From a bacterium (GTDB taxonomy: Bacteria > Armatimonadota > Fimbriimonadia > Fimbriimonadales > Fimbriimonadaceae), in the NCBI GenBank assembly GCA_027483535.1, contig JAIXUN010000002.1, positions 806,001 through 870,000 on the forward strand: a DNA stretch of 64,000 bases, written 5' to 3'. The translations under genes were made by a program, and so were the position numbers. The notes under the pieces were generated by a model. The model saw only the letters and a program-made list of their open reading frames with translations, was not told where the DNA came from and made no database searches. This document shows, one piece after another, positions 8,765 to 16,789 of the stretch (position 1 is its first letter; the number at the start of each line of letters is the position of its first letter).

Positions 8765-10281
8765 TAGCAACGCACGTTTCTCCAACCGTCGATCGCGTCC
8801 CAGTTCAGGCTGGGACCGCTTGATCCAACCGAGGTCGCTTTGCCGGCCACTGTCGCCGATTCCGCCAATGCGATGAGTTCGGGAAGATGATTATGAATGG
8901 GAGGTTGCCACTCGCCAAACTTGCGTGCCAGAAATCCGGTGTCCATTGCTCCGGCTTGAAATTCGCTGTCGGCGATGACGTCCAAAACGAAAGCGGTATT
9001 GGTCTTCACGCCAAGGATGTGCAGGTCCTTCAGGGCTTCTCGAAGCCTTGCGATGGCTGTCGCCCGGTCTGGACCGGTGGCAATCACCTTTGCCAAAAGA
9101 CTGTCGTAGTAGCGGCTGACTTCTGATCCCGCACGAAAGCCCGTGTCCACTCGAACGCCCGGGTGACGTGGTTCGACCCACGCTTTGATCGGACCGATGC
9201 TTGGTAAGAAGCCTTTCGCAGGGTCTTCGGCGATGATCCGTGCCTCCACCGACCAGCCCTTGATCGCCTTACGATCTCCCGACATTAGTTCTGCCGGAAG
9301 CTGAAGCGGTTTGCCCTCGGCGATTTCGATCTGGAGTCGGACCAAGTCGAGTCCAACGATCTCCTCGGTCACCGGGTGCTCCACCTGAAGTCGTGCGTTG
9401 ACCTCTAGGAAGTAGAACTTGCCCTCCGCCTCATCGACCATGAACTCCATGGTTCCCGCGCCGGAATATCCCGCCCCCTTAGCGAGTCGGATGGCGCACT
9501 CGCGCATGTCTTCCCACATTTGCGGATTGGCCGATAGGTAGGGCGAGGGTGCTTCTTCGATGACCTTTTGGTGGCGACGTTGCAAGGAACATTCGCGTTC
9601 AAAGAGAACCGCCACGTTGCCGTGAGTGTCCGCGAGCATCTGGAGTTCGATGTGGCGCGGTCGCTCCACTAGCTTTTCGACCATCATCGCATCGTCGCCG
9701 AACCCCTTTAGTGCCTCATCGGCGGCCAAGGCGCACTCTTCCATGAAGAGCGCCGGATCGCGAACCACGCGCATGCCTCGACCTCCACCGCCTGCAGATG
9801 CCTTCAGCATCACCGGAAAACCGATCTCTTTAGCCGCCTCAAAAAGTTGATCTGCGTTGGCGCCAGGCTGGAAGAAGCCGGGAGTGATTGGAACGTTGTT
9901 CTCGACCGCTAAGTTCTTCGCATCGATCTTGGATCCGAGCTTGCGCATGGCAGAGGCGCTGGGACCAATGAAAATGATTCCGCTAGCGGCACATGCTTCG
10001 GCGAAGGAATCTCGCTCGCTCAGGAATCCGTAGCCGGGATGGATGGCATCGGCTCCGGTTTGCTTGGCGGCGGCCAAAATCTTTTCGGCGTCTAGATAAC
10101 TCGCACTCGGTTCGGGTGCTCCTAGGTGAACCGCCTCATCGGCAAGAAGGGTGTGCATGGAGCCCGCATCAGCGTCTGAATAAACCGCGACCGTTCCAAT
10201 GCCCATCGCTCGGCAGGTGCGAATTATGCGCACCGCGATCTCGCCTCGGTTGGCGATAAGGACTTTACGAATCTGCTTCAT
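8764..10281 (-). CDS. biotin carboxylase subunit of an acyl-CoA carboxylase (MCC/PCC-like), lacking biotinyl domain
   Basis: 505-residue biotin carboxylase. The N-terminal domain starts KVLIANRGEIAVRII. The ATP-grasp part has the glycine loop KASAGGGGRGMR, the bicarbonate/biotin-site segment FLEVNARLQVEHPVTE and the ERECSLQRRHQK element. It would carboxylate biotin on a separate carrier. Its neighbour is a methylglutaconyl-CoA-hydratase-like gene, which suggests methylcrotonyl-CoA carboxylase of leucine breakdown; acetyl-CoA carboxylase subunit AccC is the alternative. Alpha subunits of such carboxylases usually continue into BT and biotinyl domains (about 650 residues). Here the chain ends just after NWDAIDGWR, and no biotin-attachment motif is present. 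Start overlaps the preceding stop as ATGA. Confidence 0.88.
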   Translation of the reverse strand: MKQIRKVLIANRGEIAVRIIRTCRAMGIGTVAVYSDADAGSMHTLLADEAVHLGAPEPSASYLDAEKILAAAKQTGADAIHPGYGFLSERDSFAEACAASGIIFIGPSASAMRKLGSKIDAKNLAVENNVPITPGFFQPGANADQLFEAAKEIGFPVMLKASAGGGGRGMRVVRDPALFMEECALAADEALKGFGDDAMMVEKLVERPRHIELQMLADTHGNVAVLFERECSLQRRHQKVIEEAPSPYLSANPQMWEDMRECAIRLAKGAGYSGAGTMEFMVDEAEGKFYFLEVNARLQVEHPVTEEIVGLDLVRLQIEIAEGKPLQLPAELMSGDRKAIKGWSVEARIIAEDPAKGFLPSIGPIKAWVEPRHPGVRVDTGFRAGSEVSRYYDSLLAKVIATGPDRATAIARLREALKDLHILGVKTNTAFVLDVIADSEFQAGAMDTGFLARKFGEWQPPIHNHLPELIALAESATVAGKATSVGSSGPSLNWDAIDGWRNVRC

Positions 10282-11093
10282 GCGGGTTCACCTGCGGGTC
10301 GGAACAGGGAGACTTGCGGAGCCTCTGCGACATATCCGGCGGGACGTTTGGAGAGGAAAGCGTCTATCCCTTCTTTTGCCTCGGCTCCAGCTCGAACCGT
10401 CGCGAGTCGGGTGGCGGCCTCTTCTCCGGTGGCGGGTGGGTTCAGTGCCAATTGCTTTGCCTGGCCGATCGCTTCCTGTCCCGATGCAAGGACCGACTTC
10501 ACGATCCGTCCAAGTTTCTTTTCAAGATCCGGCTGTTCGCCATGTTCAGAAGCCAAGCCGATTCGGTAAGCGTCGGAGGCGTCGAAAATCTCTCCCGAAC
10601 CAAAATAGCGACGCGCGTGTCCTTCCCCGATCCGTTTCATCACAAACGGACCGATGGTCGCCGGGATCAGCCCGAGTTTGACCTCGCTGAAACTGAAAAT
10701 TGTGCCGTCTAGAGCGAGCGAGCAATCGACCGCCGCCGCCAGCCCGCAACCGCCGCCAAAGCAGTGACCTTGGATCACCGCGATCGTAAACGCCTCGGTT
10801 TCGGCGATGGTTTTGAAGAGGTTGGAAAGAGCCGTGGCATCGCGCACGTTCTCCTCGAAGGTGTATCCCGCGGCGCGGCGCATCCATTCCAAATCGCCGC
10901 CCGCACAGAACGAGGTGCCCTCGCCGCGAAGAATCACCACGCGATCCGAATCCTGCAGGCTCGCGAACGCCTCGGTGAGGAGCGTGATCAACTCGTCATT
11001 GAACGCGTTACGCACCTCGGGGCGGTTCAACGTGATGTGAACAATCGGGCCTTCTCGCTCGACTCTGAGCATAGGATTCAGGATACCGGACAC
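10278..11093 (-). CDS. enoyl-CoA hydratase/isomerase family protein (methylglutaconyl-CoA hydratase-like)
   Basis: 271-residue crotonase-fold enzyme. The oxyanion-hole segment is FCAGGDLEWMRRAAG, and the CoA-binding/active-site region is GHCFGGGCGLAAAVDCSLAL followed by FSEVKLGLIPATIGPF. The 'AGxDLxWM' form and the PATI segment resemble the LiuC/AtuE group, which hydrates methylglutaconyl-CoA in leucine or terpenoid catabolism. This is inferred from pattern memory, not a search. The start is a GTG overlapping the cyclophilin stop as TAGTG; an internal ATG at 11072 is the alternative. It is co-transcribed with the biotin carboxylase, which would act just before it in leucine degradation. Confidence 0.85.
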   Translation of the reverse strand: MSGILNPMLRVEREGPIVHITLNRPEVRNAFNDELITLLTEAFASLQDSDRVVILRGEGTSFCAGGDLEWMRRAAGYTFEENVRDATALSNLFKTIAETEAFTIAVIQGHCFGGGCGLAAAVDCSLALDGTIFSFSEVKLGLIPATIGPFVMKRIGEGHARRYFGSGEIFDASDAYRIGLASEHGEQPDLEKKLGRIVKSVLASGQEAIGQAKQLALNPPATGEEAATRLATVRAGAEAKEGIDAFLSKRPAGYVAEAPQVSLFRPAGEPA

Positions 11094-12037
11094 TAGTTAT
11101 TGGCCTTGTCGACGATTCGGCGATAGGGCAAAGCGTCGGTGAGCCAGATGCGCTTGATGATCGGGAGTTGCTTGGGTCGATCCCCCTCGCCAACTTCCAC
11201 CGCAGCCAGTCGATTCAAGGTTTCGGCACCGGAAATGATCTGCCCAAAGGCAGGGTAGAGCCCATCTAATCGGGCAGTGGCTTCTCGGCTGAGAGCGACA
11301 AAAAACTGCGACCCGATGGTGTTGGGATCAGAAGAGCGAGCCATCGAGATCACGCCAAAATCGTGGCCCAAAGGTGATTTCTCAAGGGCGATCGCATAGC
11401 CCGGGCTACCCATTCCCGTACCCGTAGGGTCGCCCGCCTGAACCACAAACGGCTTGCCGTTTCGGTCTTTGGCAACAATTCGGTGAATGGGAATGTTGCG
11501 ATAGAACCCACCCTCAATGAGCTGAATCAGGTTGTAACAGGTGTTGGGCGCGCAGTCGGGTCGAAGCCGGAAACTCATCTCACCGAGGGAAGTTTCGAAG
11601 TTGACCACCTGGTCCACCCAGCATCGAATCCCGGCAAACGCATCGTCCTCGTCGGCGACAAACTCAACCTTCTTCTCTGCATTCAGTCGAGAAATCGCCG
11701 GGTTGGTCATGGGCACCAAAACCAGGGGGGCTCCGAATGGCTTTTCATCCGCAAAGAGTTGAACGTAGTGAACGGTGCGAATCTTGTCCTTCCAAAGAGT
11801 GGGGAAGAGTCGCGCCAAATCCATCTTGCCGGGGCGTGCCACTTTCTCAGAAAGCATCTCTGCGCTCCCCGCCGCCAACAGTTGAATCGTTAGTTCCCGC
11901 GCACCTTGCGGCTTTGTCACCGTAATCTCAAAGGGCTGATCAACAGGATTGTATAAGAAATTCGGCGAAAGTTGTCCAAATCCTAAAGAGGAAAGAAGAC
12001 AGGCAAGCCCAACAGCGAAGGTACGCACAACGAACAT
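11093..12037 (-). CDS. exported cyclophilin-type peptidyl-prolyl cis-trans isomerase
   Basis: 314 residues: signal peptide (MFVVRTFAVGLACLLSSLGFG), an N-terminal domain of about 120 residues without recognised motifs, then a cyclophilin domain. The cyclophilin core is visible in PNTCYNLIQLIEGGFYRNI, FVVQAGDPTGTGMGSPGY, ISMARSSDPNTIGSQFFVAL and the FGQIISG strand. It should assist folding of exported proteins outside the cytoplasm. The histidine/arginine of the canonical active site is partly kept (IHRIV). It heads a minus-strand operon with catabolic enzymes that have no obvious functional link, so co-transcription may be incidental. Confidence 0.88.
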   Translation of the reverse strand: MFVVRTFAVGLACLLSSLGFGQLSPNFLYNPVDQPFEITVTKPQGARELTIQLLAAGSAEMLSEKVARPGKMDLARLFPTLWKDKIRTVHYVQLFADEKPFGAPLVLVPMTNPAISRLNAEKKVEFVADEDDAFAGIRCWVDQVVNFETSLGEMSFRLRPDCAPNTCYNLIQLIEGGFYRNIPIHRIVAKDRNGKPFVVQAGDPTGTGMGSPGYAIALEKSPLGHDFGVISMARSSDPNTIGSQFFVALSREATARLDGLYPAFGQIISGAETLNRLAAVEVGEGDRPKQLPIIKRIWLTDALPYRRIVDKANN

Positions 12038-12112
12038 TCTATCTTCACTCCCCTCTCAAGGGTTCCAACCTCTCAGGAATCGAACTCAGTCGAGTTCAAA
12101 ACGTGGAGAACT

Positions 12113-12724
12113 CTACGGGGCTAGGAATCGGTGTTCCCACGAGGAATCGCTGGCCGGGATGGAAAGCACCCGCCTGTGGCCCTCATAGTCCAGCGAAAAC
12201 GACTCCAAAGAAGTGATGTGCAAGCGAACGGCGCAGAAGTTATCGAAGCCCTCCACCGATTCTTCCTCCACGGGTTCTCTCCCAACGAGGTGCTCGGGCA
12301 TGTTTGGGTGGAAGTCATCGAGCACCGTTGACGGAACGAAGGGTGCCAAATAGCATCGCCGAGCGAGCAAGGCGGTCGCCTCCCAAGCCTCGCGCGCCAC
12401 CTCGTCCCCGTGATGGATCACGGCTTGCACGCGGGCTCGGACTTGAAACTTCTGAGCCGCATCGTAGAACAGAGCGGTTGCGTTCGGCTGACTTTTTAGC
12501 TCGATCACCTTTGCCGATCGGACATCCGAATTGAAGCGAATGAAGCGAGATTTGGGATCTACTTCCCTCAGAACCACCGTTCGAGCCTCGGCACCTTCGG
12601 CACCGATGGTCGCGAGGGTAAAGGTGCGGAAGCCCGACTTCCGGTTCTTCAACGCTTCATCCAGAAGTTGCCACCCGCGCTCGAAAATTGATGCTGGGTT
12701 TAGATCGATGGTCGTCTCGTTCAT
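12113..12724 (-). CDS. pyridoxamine 5'-phosphate oxidase-like flavoprotein
   Basis: 203-residue FMN-binding split-barrel protein. Family signals are TFTLATIGAEGAEARTVVLREVD near the N-terminus, IRFNSDVRSAKVIEL (the phosphate-binding region) and the C-terminal HRFLAP, which is close to the R-x-x-L-x-P ending of PNP oxidases. The central strand LFYDAAQKFQVRARVQA is also typical. True PdxH proteins contain an extra conserved loop and dimer residues that I could not confirm, so it may be an Alr4036-type relative of unknown substrate and not the vitamin B6 enzyme. The start overlaps the stop of the upstream membrane-protein gene as ATGA. Confidence 0.78.
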   Translation of the reverse strand: MNETTIDLNPASIFERGWQLLDEALKNRKSGFRTFTLATIGAEGAEARTVVLREVDPKSRFIRFNSDVRSAKVIELKSQPNATALFYDAAQKFQVRARVQAVIHHGDEVAREAWEATALLARRCYLAPFVPSTVLDDFHPNMPEHLVGREPVEEESVEGFDNFCAVRLHITSLESFSLDYEGHRRVLSIPASDSSWEHRFLAP

Positions 12725-13473
12725 GCCCGTTCGTACCCTTCTTCCAGTTCCATTTCCGCGGCGCGCATCTCATTCAGGTGGGCAAGAGTGTTTTCCAATC
12801 GAGACAACCCTTCGCCGTCGGGAGTCAGAGCGGAGCTCTTTCCGTGACTCAATCCCAGAGCCGAGGCAAGTTCTTCCATGCCCGTTCGGATCTGATGAAT
12901 ATGAGAGACCACATCCGCCGCGTCTGGGTCTTTCCCCACCTCTTTTGCCCACTCCTTTTTACGCTCGCCGAGTCGCCGGAATTTGCGTTCGCAGGCTAGA
13001 ATCGCCTCGTCCATTGCTCCCTCCAGGGCATCGGTTGCCTGGGTGCTCAGTTGCTGCCACCGCTCAGAAGAATGTCGCGAACGCCAGTCGGTAGAAGAGA
13101 GAGCTTCTTTGATGTCGAAGTAGCGCTTGGCAAGATCTTCTAGCGCCACGCCCACCGCCGGGTGGATGCGCTCTTCCAGAGTTCGCTTCTCGGCGAAGTC
13201 GTTGAGCTGGTCGATCACTTGCTGGACGCGGTGCTTAAACGGAAACTTCTTTTGGAAACGCTTTTGGCGCACGTTCTCCAAAAATGAAATCACCGATTGA
13301 ACGATGCTCGGGACAACCACAAAGAGCCCAATGAAGGTCCAAGCTCCCCAGTCCTTTTTGGTGGCAATGATCCACCAGGCGATCCCGGCAAGAATGTGTG
13401 CCGTCGCCACGATCCCATCTCGAGAGATGGGCTTTCGAGTTTGCAGATACTCGGTGAATCGGGCCAACGACAT
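12721..13473 (-). CDS. membrane-anchored coiled-coil protein, unknown
   Basis: 250 residues, not recognised. Two hydrophobic segments lie at about residues 20-37 and 43-63 (IVATAHILAGIAWWIIA and FIGLFVVVPSIVQSVISFL), followed by a long charged, mostly helical cytoplasmic region with heptad-like stretches such as KRTLEERIHPAVGVALEDLAKRY and MDEAILACERKFRRL. The layout resembles small membrane-tethered scaffolds, but no enzymatic motif is visible. It is coupled by a 4-base overlap to the flavoprotein gene. The nuoG terminator lies just upstream, so transcription starts within the short gap after it. Confidence 0.6.
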   Translation of the reverse strand: MSLARFTEYLQTRKPISRDGIVATAHILAGIAWWIIATKKDWGAWTFIGLFVVVPSIVQSVISFLENVRQKRFQKKFPFKHRVQQVIDQLNDFAEKRTLEERIHPAVGVALEDLAKRYFDIKEALSSTDWRSRHSSERWQQLSTQATDALEGAMDEAILACERKFRRLGERKKEWAKEVGKDPDAADVVSHIHQIRTGMEELASALGLSHGKSSALTPDGEGLSRLENTLAHLNEMRAAEMELEEGYERA

Positions 13474-13493
13474 TCCGGTGTAAGTGTACGAAC

Positions 13494-13524
13494 AAAAAAG
13501 AGGACAGGATTCCTCCTGCCCTCT
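13494..13524 (-). terminator. rho-independent terminator after nuoG
   Basis: Read on the minus strand: an 11-bp stem AGAGGGCAGGA/TCCTGTCCTCT (one G-T pair), loop GGAA, then TTTTTTG, placed 22 bases after the nuoG stop. Confidence 0.9.
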
Positions 13525-13545
13525 GGATTCTTCTGATTTGAGAAA

Positions 13546-15648
13546 TTAGCCGACGGTGGACAAAGTGGGACGGTTGGAAAGGAAGCCTTCTCCGCCTAGA
13601 TTGTCGTGCGTTGCTCCGGCGTAAGCGGGAACCGTCGCTGCGATCTCTTTCGCAACGTCGACTGCGTGGAAGTAAGGCGCTCCCGGCTTGAGTCGAACCG
13701 CAATCTCGGTGACCGCCTTCCAGGCCGGCTTTGCGGAACCCACTGCCGGAAGAACCTGCTTCAGCATTTGTACACGACCCTCAAGGTTCGTGTACGAGCC
13801 GTCCTGCTCTCCGGGGGCGGTCATGGGAATCACGACGCTTGCGTAGTGGAAGGCTTCAGTTTGTTGAACGTCTTGCACCACCAGGAACTCCACGTTCTCT
13901 AGTGCTGCGACAACGGTCGCATGATCCGCGTGTGCGAAAGGATCGACTCCGGCGAGCCAGAGCGACTTCACCTTGCCCTCTGCAGCCAACTTAAGAATCT
14001 CAAGCGCCGACTGCGTGGAACCGGCGATGCCAAGTTGTCGCGAACCCTGCTCGTTGCCGCCTCGGGCGTAGCAGTTGAACGTGCCGCCCGTCGCCTTGGC
14101 GAAGGCGCTCAGCGTCTCGGCGATCAGCGCGCCGTCAACATGGTTGGCCAGACCGGAAGTGGTGACGATCGGTGCTCCTGCCACGAGTTCGTAAACCTCG
14201 GTTGCCTCTGCCTCGGAAATCTCTGCCGCTTCGGCAAAGGTTTTGAGAGAGGAATTGGCGATGAACACCTGAACTTGCTCGGGTAGCGAGACTCCTCCGC
14301 GTCGAACGGTTTCGGCAAGAAGACCCTTCGCGATCTCCGCCAGCTTCTCGGTCCGAAGGATCGAATGGGCAAAAGAGTCGATGTCGGTCTCAGTCGGGTG
14401 AGCAACCACGACCTTGGTGCCCTTGTTGAACCAGCCCTTTCGAACCCGAAGGAAGAGAATGGGCTCTTCATCGGCTAGGCTCGTGCCGAACACGAACACC
14501 GATTTGGCATGCTCGAAATCTGCGATCAGGTTTTCGACCTGAGTGAGAGCGGCAGGCTTTGCCGAGTGCGCTTCGAACCGGTAGTCGACCAGATCCGTGC
14601 CCACGACATCTGTCGCGAACTTCTTGAGCAGGTACTGACCCTCGTTCGAGATGCCCGTTCCGATCAGGAACGCCGCCTCGGATTTCTTGCCCGCAAAGGC
14701 TCCGCCGATCTCGGCATACGCTCCAGACCACTCGGTCTTGACCAGGGCGTTGCCTTGTCGAACAAGGACGTCTCCGAGTCGCTTCTCAGAGTTGTAGAAG
14801 TCGTGACCGAACTTGCCTTTGTCGCAGGTCCACTCTTCGTTGATCGCCTCATTAGTTCGACCGTTGACTCGCACAATCTTGCCCGCTCGGTAGTCGAACC
14901 AGACGTTGCAGTTGTTGGAACAAAGGGTGCAGAGCGAAGGGCGCGTTTCGAGGTCCCAAGGACGGGCGCGGAATCGATACTTGCGGTTGGTGAGCGCACC
15001 CACCGGACAAATCTCGATGACGTTGCCGCTGAACTTGCTGGTGAACTTGGTGAGCTGGAACGTGACCGGCTGAGTCTGCGCGCCTCGGAATCGGAAAGCG
15101 AGTTGGCTGTCGCCAGAAATCTCTTCCGTGAAGCGAACGCAACGAGCGCATTGAATGCATCGCTCGAGGTCTAGCGTGACGTAGTTGCTCAGCGGGAATG
15201 CCTTGGGGGCGTGTCGCTTAATCTCCACGTATCGGCTGGTGGATGGCCCGTAGAAAAGGGTGTTGTTCTGCAGGGGGCACTCACCGCCACGGTCGCAGAT
15301 CGGGCAGTCGAGCGGGTGGTTGATGAGCAGAAACTCAAGAACGCCTTTGCGATCTCGGTGAACCATTTCGCTATCGGTATTGATCACCAGACCTTCGCTG
15401 CACGGAAGGGTGCATCCTGCGGCGGGCTTCGGCATCATTCGAATGGTGCCGTCGGGTTGCTTCATGCCCGTTTCAACCAAGCACATTCGGCACATGCCCA
15501 CCGGCTTCATGCGAGGGTGGTAGCAGAAGATCGGAATCTCCAGCCCAAGACGTTTGACCGCCTCAACAACCAATTCCCCTTTGGGAACTTGCAATTCAAT
15601 GCCGTTGATGACGACGTTAACCATCGGAACTTCGGTTACTGCGGCCAT
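13546..15648 (-). CDS. nuoG: NADH-quinone oxidoreductase subunit G
   Basis: 700-residue iron-sulfur subunit of respiratory complex I. The N-terminal ferredoxin domain has IFCYHPRMKPVGMCRMCLVE and a later CTLPC. The His-Cys cluster site is HPLDCPICDRGGECPLQ, and tandem 4Fe-4S motifs follow as CIQCARCVRF and CPVGALTN. A further LCTLCSNNCNVWF motif opens the molybdopterin-oxidoreductase-like domain that fills the C-terminal half. The ORF track starts at a GTG (15705), but the ATG at 15648 (MAAVTEVPMVNVV) has GGAAAG 5 bases upstream and is preferred. No other nuo gene is adjacent. The downstream terminator and the divergent suf genes show that it is transcribed alone. Confidence 0.95.
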   Translation of the reverse strand: MAAVTEVPMVNVVINGIELQVPKGELVVEAVKRLGLEIPIFCYHPRMKPVGMCRMCLVETGMKQPDGTIRMMPKPAAGCTLPCSEGLVINTDSEMVHRDRKGVLEFLLINHPLDCPICDRGGECPLQNNTLFYGPSTSRYVEIKRHAPKAFPLSNYVTLDLERCIQCARCVRFTEEISGDSQLAFRFRGAQTQPVTFQLTKFTSKFSGNVIEICPVGALTNRKYRFRARPWDLETRPSLCTLCSNNCNVWFDYRAGKIVRVNGRTNEAINEEWTCDKGKFGHDFYNSEKRLGDVLVRQGNALVKTEWSGAYAEIGGAFAGKKSEAAFLIGTGISNEGQYLLKKFATDVVGTDLVDYRFEAHSAKPAALTQVENLIADFEHAKSVFVFGTSLADEEPILFLRVRKGWFNKGTKVVVAHPTETDIDSFAHSILRTEKLAEIAKGLLAETVRRGGVSLPEQVQVFIANSSLKTFAEAAEISEAEATEVYELVAGAPIVTTSGLANHVDGALIAETLSAFAKATGGTFNCYARGGNEQGSRQLGIAGSTQSALEILKLAAEGKVKSLWLAGVDPFAHADHATVVAALENVEFLVVQDVQQTEAFHYASVVIPMTAPGEQDGSYTNLEGRVQMLKQVLPAVGSAKPAWKAVTEIAVRLKPGAPYFHAVDVAKEIAATVPAYAGATHDNLGGEGFLSNRPTLSTVG

Positions 15649-16011
15649 AGTCTTTCCAGAGCCCTGCGACTTTTGCGAATCGCCATTAGAACATAAGCGC
15701 TTCACCCGGCGAGAGTTAGCATCACCGGAACCTCGTCGCGAGGCAGTTGCCAGTTTACCGATGCGCCCGCACGGATGGTGCGGTTTGAACCGCTTCCTGA
15801 TGAGCGATTACGCAGAACCGTCGTTTATCAATCCCTTCACGGGAATCTCGAAGGTTCGTTCCGTTGGATCGGCGAAAGGTGCGGCTCTTACTTGACTATT
15901 TCGTCAACTTTCTGGCGAAATCAGACGTAGAAACGCTCGGCTAGGCTCTTGGGCTTCGGTCGCGCAACCCCAAACACACCGGTCCACGCGGGACCAAACC
16001 CCGATACCATC
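15649..16011. promoter_or_regulatory. divergent nuoG/sufC intergenic region with inverted repeat
   Basis: No gene is seen in these ~360 bases. The clearest element is TTGAC-N6-GTCAA (15892-15907), a perfect 5-bp-arm inverted repeat about 105 bases before the sufC start. The heptamer GGCGAAA occurs twice close by. Such a dyad could be an operator for an iron-sulfur regulator, but no family consensus was matched, so the regulator is unknown. Confidence 0.3.
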
Positions 16012-16770
16012 ATGCTTGAAATTACGAATCTCCACGCACGCGTCGAGGAAAAAGAGATCCTGAAGGGAATCAACCTCACGGTTCGCCCCGGCGAAGTTCA
16101 CGCCATCATGGGCCCGAACGGTTCGGGCAAGAGCACCTTGGCAAGCATCTTGGCAGGCAAGAACGACTACGAAGTCACCGAGGGCTCCGTTGAGTTCAAC
16201 GCGAAGGACCTCTTGGAGCTCGATCCCGAAGAGCGAGCGGGCGAAGGTCTTTTCCTCGCCTTCCAGTATCCGGTGGAGATTCCGGGAGTCACCAACACCT
16301 ACTTCTTGCGATCTGCGCTGAATGCGATTCGCAAGTACCGCGGCGATAGCGAACTTAGCCCAACCGAGTTCATGAAGCACATCAAGTCGAAGGCGGCAAT
16401 GATGGAACTCGATTCGACGATGCTTTCCCGATCGGTGAACGAGGGCTTCTCCGGTGGTGAGAAGAAGCGCAACGAGATTTTCCAAATGGCGGTTCTGGAA
16501 CCGACTCTCTGCGTGCTTGATGAGACCGACTCCGGTCTGGACATCGACGCGCTCAAGATCGTTTCCAATGGCGTCAACACTCTTCGCGGCCCGGAGCGAG
16601 GCGTTCTGGTGATCACCCACTACCAGCGACTTCTTAACTACATCGTTCCCGATTTCGTGCACGTCCTGATGGGCGGTCGCATCGTGAAGAGTGGCGGTCG
16701 CGAACTCGCCCTCGAACTCGAAGAGAAGGGCTACGGATTCATCGAGGAAGAAATCGCCGCCAAGGCGTAA
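16012..16770 (+). CDS. sufC: Fe-S cluster assembly ATPase SufC
   Basis: 252-residue ABC-type ATPase of the SUF iron-sulfur assembly machinery, soluble and working with SufB and SufD. Walker A is GPNGSGKST, the signature is FSGGEKKRNEIFQM and Walker B is CVLDETDSGLDIDAL; the SufC-specific segments EERAGEGLFLAFQYPVEIPG and GGRIVKSGG are present. The track ORF begins at 15949; the ATG at 16012 (MLEITNLHARVEEKEIL) matches the usual SufC start. sufD follows after 19 bases. Unusually, sufB is not next to it in this window, so the scaffold partner must be encoded elsewhere. Confidence 0.96.
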   Translation: MLEITNLHARVEEKEILKGINLTVRPGEVHAIMGPNGSGKSTLASILAGKNDYEVTEGSVEFNAKDLLELDPEERAGEGLFLAFQYPVEIPGVTNTYFLRSALNAIRKYRGDSELSPTEFMKHIKSKAAMMELDSTMLSRSVNEGFSGGEKKRNEIFQMAVLEPTLCVLDETDSGLDIDALKIVSNGVNTLRGPERGVLVITHYQRLLNYIVPDFVHVLMGGRIVKSGGRELALELEEKGYGFIEEEIAAKA

Positions 16771-16789
16771 GGCTAAGGATCGAAAACCG

